From assembly GCA_005223375.1 (NCBI GenBank), contig RXOD01006024.1, positions 1-11,562 on the forward strand: 11,562 nucleotides of DNA. Direction: 5' to 3'. The notes under the pieces were generated by a model. That model saw only the letters and a list, made by a program, of their open reading frames with translations, did no database searches and was not told where the DNA came from. The stretch comes from Amoebophrya sp. AT5.2 (taxonomy: Eukaryota > Sar > Dinophyceae > Syndiniales > Amoebophryaceae). Numbering within the stretch: position 1 is the stretch's first letter; each line of letters begins with the position of its first letter. Below, piece by piece: positions 1 to 8,800 of the stretch. The position numbers were made by a program, and so were the translations under genes.

Positions 1-539
1 CCCCGATCGTGGGGATTCTCCACCTGGTGGTGGGATTGTCCGGCGTTCTCGACTCGTCAACTCGGATGTGGTAAACTCAGAATGGCATGCAGCGATGAGA
101 GAGAAAATATAACGTCAACATCCTAACCCGGCAGCGATAGCGAATAAATCAACGTATAAATAGCTGGAAAAGAAGAAGATAGAAGAGCATTAAAGCCGAG
201 AATGACCGAAGAATTTTAGCTTTGAGAAAAGACGAAGAGCGCGCGCTTTCCTTCGACGCGGCTCGGCAATATCGAGACTTTTTTCTCCCACAATGTTCCT
301 GACCAGAAGCGAATAACTTTCGACGCGTCTGGGGCTATGAGTTGTGGTCGCTTCCTTATCCGCTTCACATCTCTCGATTACAGGCTAGGATCCGAGGATC
401 CGTGTAGCCGAAAAAACAACACAGTGTTGTGCTTGCGAAAGCCAGTACGCGAAAAGAAAAACTTTGTTTCCGTGCCCTACCGCTCGCGCATTGAAACAAG
501 ATTGATTTCATCGCGATTTAAAGTTTTCGTCAACGACAA
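1..539. other. intergenic spacer downstream of the glycosyltransferase gene
   Basis: No convincing gene is seen here. The plus-strand frame opening at 337 runs on antisense to the glycosyltransferase and has no recognisable domain. The stretch is AT-rich around 100-240. It holds several short dyads: 1-14 (cccc/gggg arms), 20-30 (ccacc/ggtgg), two ggatcc palindromes two bases apart near 388-401, and a 7-base-arm dyad at 416-430. The last lies about 110 bases past the minus-strand stop and is followed, in the direction of transcription, by a T-run. The region probably includes the 3' untranslated region of the minus-strand gene ending at 540. No polyadenylation signal can be assigned with confidence. 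Confidence 0.6.
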
Positions 540-1895
540 TTATTCGTCCCCCGGTTCTGAGCGAAGCAGACTGCTTTTTGGCACTTCCACCAACATCTGT
601 GCAAACTCGCCGACCTCAATCACTTCAGTGTCCTCCACGAGACGCGCGCTGCCTCCCAGATGCAACCCCGCCGAAAACTTTGTCGCCGCGCCGAGCGAAA
701 AATCGAAAAAATCCTCCGGCGTCGAGGCCTCCTCCTCCGCTTGCGAGCAGCAGCCGCCCGCGCGCGATGTTTGGCCGGCGCTCGTGCAGATTCTCGCGCA
801 CGCCTCCACGCTGAACCAGGGCATGCTCTCGCTGCAGTGGTGCAATGCCCGGGACCCCCGATTAAAGTCCCGGTTTTGCACCCCGGCGAACAGGTCCAAC
901 GAGGCTCCGACGTCGATGAACGTGTGCGTGCCCTCAAGCTCCCGGTACGCCTCGTAGGCAATGATCTTTCCCGGCGCGCTCCCCGCCACGAGGAAAATTG
1001 TGTGGTCCGTGCGGGCGCGCGCCCACCCGACGATCTCGCCCAACAGCCGGGGTCGATCATCGCACGCGTGAAACTTTTTGGAAACCTCGAAAAACGCGAC
1101 GTAGTTCCGCTTCAGCATGCAACGCAAACCGCGACGCATGTGCTCCGCGCCCACGACCGCGACCGGGAGCCCACGAGCTAGAACGTGGTTGACGATCCCG
1201 AACGAAGCCGTGTCGCGCTGGAAAATAGCCTGCCCGGGCGACAGGTAGAAACCGTCGAAAACCGGATGAGGGAAGCGGAAACCAGGAATCTTCCCCAGCT
1301 CCGCAAAAAAGCGGTTTGTCTGGGACATCAACCGACCACCCCGACGGATGAAAAACAACCCCAGCGCGTTGTACACGATCGGCGTATCATATCTCTGCTG
1401 AGTGCCGTTCACGTCCAGCATTGCCTGCTTCTTTCGAGCGCCATCCAGATCACCGGTCAGCAGGTGTGCGAGCCCGTTCGCGAGGCACCTGTCGTTGTAG
1501 AAGGCCCCTTCCGGGTTGTTCGCCGTCCGGCGATCCACCAACACCATAAAATCGCTATCTCCCCAATGCGCCCACATGAAGGGTCGGCGGTCCGCAACCC
1601 GCGCCATTGCCTCCGCGGATTTCTCGCGGGTTAGAAACCGGTCCACCTCCAAAGGCTGCGGCTCCCCGAGTTGCAGCTGGGATACAAGGTTTTCCGCTCC
1701 CCAGAACTGCTGTCCGAGCTCTAGCTGCGCCTGGGGGTCCACCCAGTAGGGAGCCAGGGCGGACGAGGGAACGCCCAAGAAATTCGCGGCGCACGCTAAC
1801 GTCAAGCGCCGAGAAGCACCGACCATGATTCTGAGGAATGCACACGTGCGGGGACAGATGCGCCGTCTCCGAAACGCGTCTGCTTCTTGAGCCAT
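540..1895 (-). CDS. putative GT-D-type glycosyltransferase with N-terminal signal/anchor
   Basis: Single-exon frame of 451 residues ending in TAA. An in-frame TGA lies a short way upstream of the chosen ATG. Residues 24-48 (starting at a second Met, base 1826) look like a signal peptide or signal anchor: basic VGASRR, a hydrophobic stretch, then SSALA before PYWVD, so translation could start there instead. The core resembles GT-D-fold glycosyltransferases (DUF1792-like). It has a HWGDSDF motif at 110-116, matching the family's GDGE-like sugar-nucleotide motif. Further matches are NPEGAFYND at 127-135, PVAVVGAEHM at 244-253, and an end block with FLVAGSAPGK (301-310) and TFIDVGASLDLFAG (325-338). 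Residues 340-451 form a tail with six cysteines and acidic stretches that I do not recognise. The family transfers hexoses to glycan or glycoprotein acceptors; donor and acceptor here are unknown. The signal suggests the ER/Golgi lumen. The family call rests on motif memory, without an alignment. Confidence 0.62.
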   Translation of the reverse strand: MAQEADAFRRRRICPRTCAFLRIMVGASRRLTLACAANFLGVPSSALAPYWVDPQAQLELGQQFWGAENLVSQLQLGEPQPLEVDRFLTREKSAEAMARVADRRPFMWAHWGDSDFMVLVDRRTANNPEGAFYNDRCLANGLAHLLTGDLDGARKKQAMLDVNGTQQRYDTPIVYNALGLFFIRRGGRLMSQTNRFFAELGKIPGFRFPHPVFDGFYLSPGQAIFQRDTASFGIVNHVLARGLPVAVVGAEHMRRGLRCMLKRNYVAFFEVSKKFHACDDRPRLLGEIVGWARARTDHTIFLVAGSAPGKIIAYEAYRELEGTHTFIDVGASLDLFAGVQNRDFNRGSRALHHCSESMPWFSVEACARICTSAGQTSRAGGCCSQAEEEASTPEDFFDFSLGAATKFSAGLHLGGSARLVEDTEVIEVGEFAQMLVEVPKSSLLRSEPGDE

Positions 1896-2685
1896 AAAGA
1901 TACATGAGGGGCTTTTTTTCAGCTGGCGAAATCAGTCGTGGAGCGCTCCGCTTTTGGGAAGGGCGCACGCACGAGCGATCCAATACCGGGCAAACAATGT
2001 TTGGCTCTCCTCCACGAAAAAATCCATGCCTACTTTTTCTATGGGATTCATTTTCTTCCCGGCATGCGTCCACGCTTTTGTTGTCTGTATCTCTCGTCAG
2101 GAAATCGAGTGACGCCACGCGTGCCTGTCTGGAACAAAGAAATACGCCCACAGCTCCGCGCGCTCAACGACATTGCGGCTACGGCCGCGCCTTCAACCCA
2201 AATATCGATGTATTGCCCAATCAGTTTCAGTTTCACGGGCCCACCGCCCCTTAGTACTGGTTCATTTTTTTCCTGGTGCGTGCATATCTATCGTGTCTAG
2301 GCATTGTATGCTGGTTGAGTTCCTTGCAAGTTGCCGATTATTCACCATAAGGACGTTAGAAAAAGAGGGGCTCCAGCACCCTTAGAAAAAGAGAGGGAAT
2401 GACCTTCTTATGATACGCCGCCGTGCAAGGAAGCAGCAGCCCCCACAAGTCGGGCGTCAAAAACACTTTCGTTCCCAGTAGAGTAGAGTAGTTTAATAAT
2501 GATCAAGTGACAATTATCCACTCGTCGAACCGCTGTCGACGATGCTTTAAGGCGAGAAACAGAAACAAGACGTTCGAAACAGTGTTGCTTGAATACGGAC
2601 ACAAGTATTAGTAGAATAGCTGCTTTTAATGAACCGTCTGTATCAACTTGGTTGGTCCTTGTCGATTAATCTGGCTAGCCCGCCT
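1896..2685. other. intergenic spacer between the adhesin-like gene and the glycosyltransferase gene
   Basis: About 790 bases with no supported gene on either strand; the short frames have no domain, signal or codon pattern. It must contain the 3' untranslated region of the large minus-strand gene (stop at 2686) and the 5' region of the glycosyltransferase gene (start at 1895). The middle part (2300-2620) is AT-richer than the flanking exons. It holds a direct repeat at 2356-2393 and a short gtaga tandem near 2480. No promoter motif can be named with confidence. Confidence 0.6.
2356..2393. repeat. 12-bp direct repeat, 26-base period
   Basis: The string ttagaaaaagag occurs at 2356-2367 and again at 2382-2393, each followed by G-rich bases. 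It lies in the spacer about 290 bases past the stop of the large gene, perhaps in its 3' untranslated region. No function is apparent. Confidence 0.7.
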
Positions 2686-2879
2686 CTATGGCCAGCGGTA
2701 CCTCACCGTTGCCTTTGGTTTACCGCCTCCTCCGCTAGCCGCTGGCGGGTCGGGCGATTCTACTTTGCCTACGGTTTTTCCAGTAGAAAGCTCGAGCTGG
2801 TTTTGCAAATGCGTAACGACCTGGCGCAGCGTGTTTCGTTGCGCGCGGAGACCGTCCAAATCGACTCCATTCGCCCCAC
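2686..2879 (-). CDS. exon 8: C-terminal coiled coil and tail
   Basis: Encodes the last 63 residues and a TAG stop. GANGVDLDGLRAQRN and TLRQVVTHLQNQLEL form a heptad-like amphipathic helix of about 25 residues, then a Gly/Lys/Pro-rich tail ending VRYRWP. There is no hydrophobic anchor and no GPI-type end, so the product may be fully secreted unless the N-terminal segment serves as the anchor. Base composition matches the other exons and the join keeps phase 1. A short exon with no known domain is easily mis-called, so confidence is moderate. Confidence 0.6.
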
Positions 2880-5800
2880 CTGCAGTTCGAATAATGAAGA
2901 TTTCGAATCCAACTTTCAATGAGCTATTTTTTGTTTGCATCTCAACAAGCCTGAGCCTAACGCTCATGTTCTAGCACAATAGCTGCGTGCCACCCACGCT
3001 TTCCATTTCCTCTAGTTCTTGTACCTGGCATTTGTATTTCGAAGACGCTGTTGTGCCAGCTTCCCCCGCAGCGCGCGCCGGCCAGCTTCGTGCCTGCTTC
3101 GCAGGCCTGGTCGCAGTACCTTGTCTGCACCGCCAGTGCGGGCTTCGCGTTTCCGCAGAAGCAGCGCCCCGCTTCCTGCAGCCCGAAATACCGGTAGTCC
3201 GGAAATTCTCGGCTCTCGCCGTGGCACCGCACGGCGCACGCCTCTGGCGAGATCTTCTCCCCCGCGGAGATGGTCCTGGCGACCGGCAGCGTTCTGGCTG
3301 TGCCCGAGATGTAGTCCCGGAAGCAGCCCAGCGCGCGGAAGCGCGGCGACTTGACGAACACATGGAAGCTACACAGCCGGAAGCTGCCCGTCCCGTCCAC
3401 CGACCGCACCTCTATCTCGCGCGCCGCCCGGTTTATCGGAACGTAGCTCCCGCCCTCGTCCACGGACTTGATGCTTCTTCCGTCCCACTCCGGGACGAGC
3501 GACCCGTCGACGTACATCTTCGTGTTTGCGAGCGGGTTGGGGCTTGCCGCGGCGGCGGTCTCGCCCGGAACTCCTCGGCGTTGCCGCGGGGGGCTCGCGA
3601 TGCTGATTTTCGTGATGAACCGCTGCGGCCCGCTCAAGTGTGCGCGCCATGACCCTTCGCCGGAAGCTGGACCCGCGCAGGCCAGCAACCCCTGCGTCCC
3701 CAGAACCGCTGGCGGCCCTTGCTTTTTCCCGACTTCCCCGACTTTTTTCCCGCTGCTCTCGCTTGCGTGTTTCGCGAGCTGCACCAATTGCGTCCCGGCA
3801 GCGGGGGACGGCTGAGACAGTACTTGCACCTCGTCGTGCGACAGAGCGACGTCCAGCTCCTCGCCAGTCCAGCCCTGCAACAGTTCCGAAACGTCCTTAT
3901 CCGCCAGCACAACGTCTTGCTCCCCTATGAACTGGCCCGCGGGCGCGCTTTCAACTGAAGCAGCTGAACTCCAATTCATCCCCTGGCCGCGGCCCTCGTC
4001 GTAATCCCTGCTACTACTTATTCCCCCTCTTCCCTTTTCCACCAGCAGCGCAGCGGTCGTAGTGGTGGTCGACGTGGTCTCCACGAGCACGCACGAGCTT
4101 AGAAGGGAGGTTCGCTGGTGGAGAACGAGAAATGACCGCCCACCAAAAGAGGTCCGATGCAACAGGAACGATAACGGCAATCTAGCCCATGTGTTCTATG
4201 CTGCCCCTCCCCCGCTCAGAACTCATCCAAGATTCTTGCCTAGATCAACACGTATCGAATCACAAACACTCACCACCTACCCGGTTTGTGCTTCTAAAGC
4301 TAAACTGCAAGTACTTCAAATAAACTACAACTATTATATTGCACTTCTCGACGCCGACGATCCCGTTTTTGATTTTATTGTTTCACGCCTAGTATAAACG
4401 AGTGCCGCTGCCGCTTGCTCTTGCTATCAGCGTATCTACTACGGACTGTAGTGGGACCAACGATCGGGTCGATCAGCCCCCAAGAGTAGAGCCACGAGAA
4501 ACGCTTTTATTTTTGTCCTTCGTCGTTTTCCATCTCCACCAAGCAATGAGTCAACTCCTCGGTAGGACGTGCCATTCGCCAGTATCTCCTGCTGGGTATT
4601 CCACCGCCTTTTGGCACACGTCCGGATCGTTCGCACCCCCACTCCCCTGAATGCAGCAGGCGCCCTTGGAGCCTTCCGCACTGTCACACTTGTCACAGTA
4701 CCCGGGTGCTTCGGCATCAGTGCCACCGCACGTCCCCCAGCACTCGTGTGCCCGGTTGCCGCATCCCTCGCACTTGGGCACCTCTGCCAGGCTGTAGCCG
4801 GTTGGTGGTGCCTCGGTCGTGGTCGTTGACGTTGTGTCGCCCTGGTTGCTACCGGCGGCGTTTTGCTGGTCCTGCAATACCGGCTCAGTTATGACAGGTG
4901 TGGAAAAATTTGGAGGATCCGGCTCCGCGAAGATGTGAATGCCACAGATGATGAGAAAGTGGTCCTGAAGCTGCAGCTCGATCTTGCTTCCCCAAGCATT
5001 AATCGGAACCACCGTCCCTGCATCCGGGTCCGACCCCACCTCGCCCACATTCGCAACAACCACGTCGTCAACCGCGACGTCGGCGTCGTTCAGTCTGTAG
5101 AGCGCAAAATCAATCTACGAACTTAGTTGCTCCAACATCAATCATCAAATCACGAAGTGCAGATCGCTGGCAGTGCAATCACGAAGTGCAGACTATACCT
5201 TGCCTGCGTGTTCTCTCCTCCCGTGTCCATTTGGTTCCAGAGCACGATCTTGGTGATGAATCTTGTCACCGGTGCGCTGGTGCTGTCGCCGTCCTCCTGA
5301 TCTACTATCGTTGCGGTCCAAGTCTGCAGCCCCTGCCCGTTGCCCGTGCTGCTGCATTTTCCCTCGTTCCACGTGGTCGCATCCGTGCCGGTCTGGAACC
5401 CGAGCGGCGTCTTCGGGTCGAGGGTCTGGTCGAGCATCGAGCTCTGCTCCACGTAGAGCCAATTAGCGTTCAGCCGCTCTTCGTCGCCGAGCTTTTTGTA
5501 GAGCGAATACGACGGGTCTACGTCATCAACGTCCACGGTACAGCTGCCCGCGCCAGCGTCGAAAGTGAGGCACTGCGAGGTCGAGGGGGACACGGAGAAG
5601 TACCGGCACTGCGACTCCTCGCGGCAAACCGCGGCGCAGGATGCCGTGGTGGTGGCGGCCGAGTTCTGCATTGCGGCACCGTCGTACACGCCGGAGGGAC
5701 ATTCTCCCTTACCCATGTATACGAAACCGTACGTCTTGTCGCACAACAGCCGGTCGCCCTGCGAAAGGATGTTCAGCCCGTTTCCCTCGGCGGCCGTGTT

Positions 5801-8800
5801 GAAGACGCCAGTAAACTTGTTGGCGCCGTCGGCGAGCGCAACGAAGCAGGCGCTGGGCCCGGAGCTTCGAGTCACGAAATCCATCGCGTACCTGGGAAGC
5901 GACTGGCGAAGACTGGTCTCGCAGTGCTGCTTCCAAATGCTGCGGCAGACACCCGCGTTGTCGTCGTCACCGTTGTTGGGAAATGTGACCGGACCGCCCT
6001 CGGGGCAGGTCGTTTGTCCCTCCTCGGCAATGTAATACTGCGAAGCGCCACAGGGAATCGTCTCCTCCGGAACGCCTGGGAAATGTTTTTGCACAGACAA
6101 TGTTTTGCGAGGTTAGCGTACGTCCCTGCTCTGCTGCTTTTTCCAAAAAAAAAAACAATAAACAAAACACGCGGGGGCCAGCACGCGGAAAATGTGCACC
6201 TCGCAGGCAGAGCAGCCTCGCCGCCGGACTTGTGATCACTGGGAACCCGGCGTCGTCCAGAAGGCCCCCGGCGTTGTACCCCCCGAAGTTTTCCGCGATT
6301 CCGAGTGCTGCGGTGCACCCGGGTGGAAATTCGTCGTTGGAGAAATCCGTCTTGTAAACCGTGGTCACGCTTTGGAATCGGGTTTCCAAGGTGGGCTGGC
6401 AGTGCTTCGTGAATACGTTCTCGCAGTCGGCGTCGTCGGCACTGGCGTAGCGCGTGGCCTCCGTGGTGCCGCACGTGGTCGCCATGGGCGCAGCCAAAAA
6501 GTAGGGCGAGGTGCCGCACCGAACCTCGGACACCGCCGTGTCGGCACACACGAGCCGGTCGTAGGCACTGGCGATCACCGCGGCCCCGGCATCGTAACGG
6601 CCGGCGGAGTTGAAAACGCCGAACTTCTTGTCCGGCTGCAGACTGAAGAAGCAGCCCGGCGGAAAATCGTCAGAGCTCTTGTCCTCAAACGTCTGCGCGT
6701 GGTTCGGGGACAAATTTTGCACGACGGGACCGCAAATCGACTCCCAAATGCTCTTACAAACGGCGGCGTCAGGAATCTCGGCGAGCCGCGTGCCCTCCGG
6801 ACAACGGGTGGCGCCCTCGGCGTTGATGAAATAACCACTGGAGCCGCAGTCGATTCGCGCCGGCGGAATACCTGGGGAAGGTAGTAGTTACCGAGTGTGG
6901 TCGTGTAAAAAGCGCGCTGAGCCGATGAAACCAAATGGATTTTTGCAGATGGCCCCAGGCTTTCCCAGCCTAAGTCCCACTCTCGACATAGAAAAATTTG
7001 GGCTACAATGCCTCCGAAGGGTGCGGCCCGTGCCGGGCTTGACCTGGCCCCAAGCAATGACCGTCCCGAAGAGTCTTCGCGGGGTGCGTCGTTTTTGTGT
7101 GCTTGGCGAGACGGGTGGGCGCATCCCCCGTAAAGCACGAAAAAACCACGCGCTCCGCCCCGCGGTGTTTCACGCATGATAGGCACTGTAACGCGTGGGC
7201 GCACGGCAAAAAACAGCGAAGCCCTCTTAGCTGCAAAAAAGTACGGCTGCAGAGGATTCGGTCGTCTGTGTCTAGCGCCGCAACTCCCACCTCCTGGTTG
7301 TAATGTCCTGCTGACAGCTCTGGTCCGAAATTCGCGTAGCATCCGCTCGGCGAAGTTGTTTTATGTGTGACGGAAAACATCCCCAGCGCGTTTGATATTG
7401 TCAGCTCGATTGAAGGCCAGCAGTGCTCGTTCCAGATGCTGAGGCACTCCGAATCCGACGCTGTTTCGTACCTCGCTCCTCCGTTCGGGCACTCGTCCTG
7501 CCCCGGTCCCGCAAAGAAATAGTCCGTCTCGCCGCAGGCCAGGACGCCCGCCGGCCGTAGCTCCTTCCGGTACATCATCACGCCCCCGATTTCGCGCAGG
7601 TTCGGCGCTCTTATTTGCGCGTCGCACCGCTTAAACAACGCGCAGTCGTCGTTGGGCGAGCTCCCAAAGTACCCACACAGGCCGGTCGAGTTACAGAGCT
7701 GTGAGCAGGTAAGGGGTGGGCCCGTATCTGGAACCGTCTCCAACCAATTCTCCGTGTCGCTGGTGTCACAAATGTTGCCTCGCATCCAGTACTTCCCGAA
7801 GGTCTCGTAGCCGTTGAGTTGCGGAGCTGGTGTTTCGTTTTATTTGAGCTTGTTTTTCTTCTTGTCCGACAACATGCAGAACGTTTGCACGCAGCTTCCC
7901 GACGCCAATGTTACATTGGAGCTGAGGCTAAACCTCGTCCGCATTTCCGCACCAGTGTAATTTTTGCACCGGTGGTTCATCAACATTCGAAACGTGAGAA
8001 AGAGCCGCTCGAAAAACTACGCATTGTGAAGACTACAAAAAGCGATACTTCTTCAACTCTGATACCCCCACGCTTCCGGTACGCCCAAGCGATTTCCGTT
8101 TCGCTGACTATTCGCGTGTCGCCGCAGGTTTGGAAAAAGCGACACTGTTGCCCTGGAAAGCTCACGAACCACTTGCAGTTCTCGTCCAGGTCGCACTCTG
8201 CGGCGCAGGCCTCTGGCTGCCCCTCCGTCTTGATGTCGCCCGTCGTGTAGGTACGCACAACGTCAGGCCCGTACGACAAGCAGTCGCGCCCCTCACCGCG
8301 CTCCTCGTAGCCCAGCACTTCAGGCTGAAACATCTTTGTGCAGATGCGGTGCCCGGCCGCTGTGGTCGCCGCGGCGACACTCTTTTTTGCTTCCGCATGG
8401 ACGTGCTCCTGCAGGAACGACGGAAGCGTCTCGGCAGAAGCCGCGCCAGCAGCGTCCGCAGTCTTGTGCTCGCGGTGTAGTGCGCGGACGTTGGCGGCGA
8501 AGGTTTCTGGTCGCAGAAACGGCGGCACGGAATCCATATCTTGTTTCTCCAGTGGCGCCGCAGCTCCCTTCGTCGACGCCAGCGCCACGCCGGCCGCCAC
8601 GCTGTCCGCCTGCACGCTCTTGAGGAGCTCCTTCGCTTTGCGCAACTCCTCATCCAGCGCGAAGTCTTTTTGCAGCTTCAGAAACTCGGCTTCCTTCTTG
8701 GCATCCTGCTCTCTCTGCGCTTTTTCGGCTGCTGCCTGACGAGAAATATCCATCTCCTGCGAGACCAGTGGCGCGCGCATCTGCTTCTCGCTTTCTATTG

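Larger units (their letters stand above)
5741..7536 (-). repeat. four protein-level copies of an unrecognised six-Cys module
   Basis: Copies at 7249-7536, 6546-6848, 6207-6518 and 5741-6052, each 96-104 residues between first and last cysteine. The shared order is CG-x2/3-Y[FY], C[PG].[GT], C.[SN][IV][WF]...[HI]C, then [SP].[GA]C, [FY]N (absent as a pair in none of the copies), and finally R[LI][LV]C. Six cysteines per copy would allow three disulfides. Exons 3, 4 and 5 share the array, with introns after copies 1 and 3. I do not recognise the family. Confidence 0.75.

Noticed and set aside
193..206. 14-base string aagccgagaatgac shared with 11079-11092
   Set aside because: One match of this length between two positions in an 11.5-kb window is near what chance allows, and the flanks do not match.
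416..430. Dyad followed by a T-run, like a bacterial intrinsic terminator
   Set aside because: The stem is short with almost no loop, and the window is clearly eukaryotic, where such a structure is not expected to end transcription.
337..957. Plus-strand open frame of 206 codons overlapping the glycosyltransferase 3' end
   Set aside because: Beyond 540 it is antisense to the better-supported minus-strand gene, has no domain or signal, and its first part lies in AT-rich spacer. GC-rich coding DNA commonly leaves such open antisense frames.
2408..2602. Minus-strand frame of 64 codons downstream of exon 8
   Set aside because: It follows the TAG stop of the large gene, has no recognisable feature and lies in an AT-rich, repeat-bearing spacer.
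5186..6235. Plus-strand open frame of 349 codons
   Set aside because: It is antisense to exons 4 and 5, whose minus-strand frame shows repeated cysteine modules and a lectin-like fold. The plus frame has no domain pattern and runs across an intron of the other strand.
6575..7342. Minus-strand frame of 255 codons in another phase over intron 3
   Set aside because: It overlaps parts of exons 3 and 4 out of frame. The module pattern continues only in the frame used in the model.
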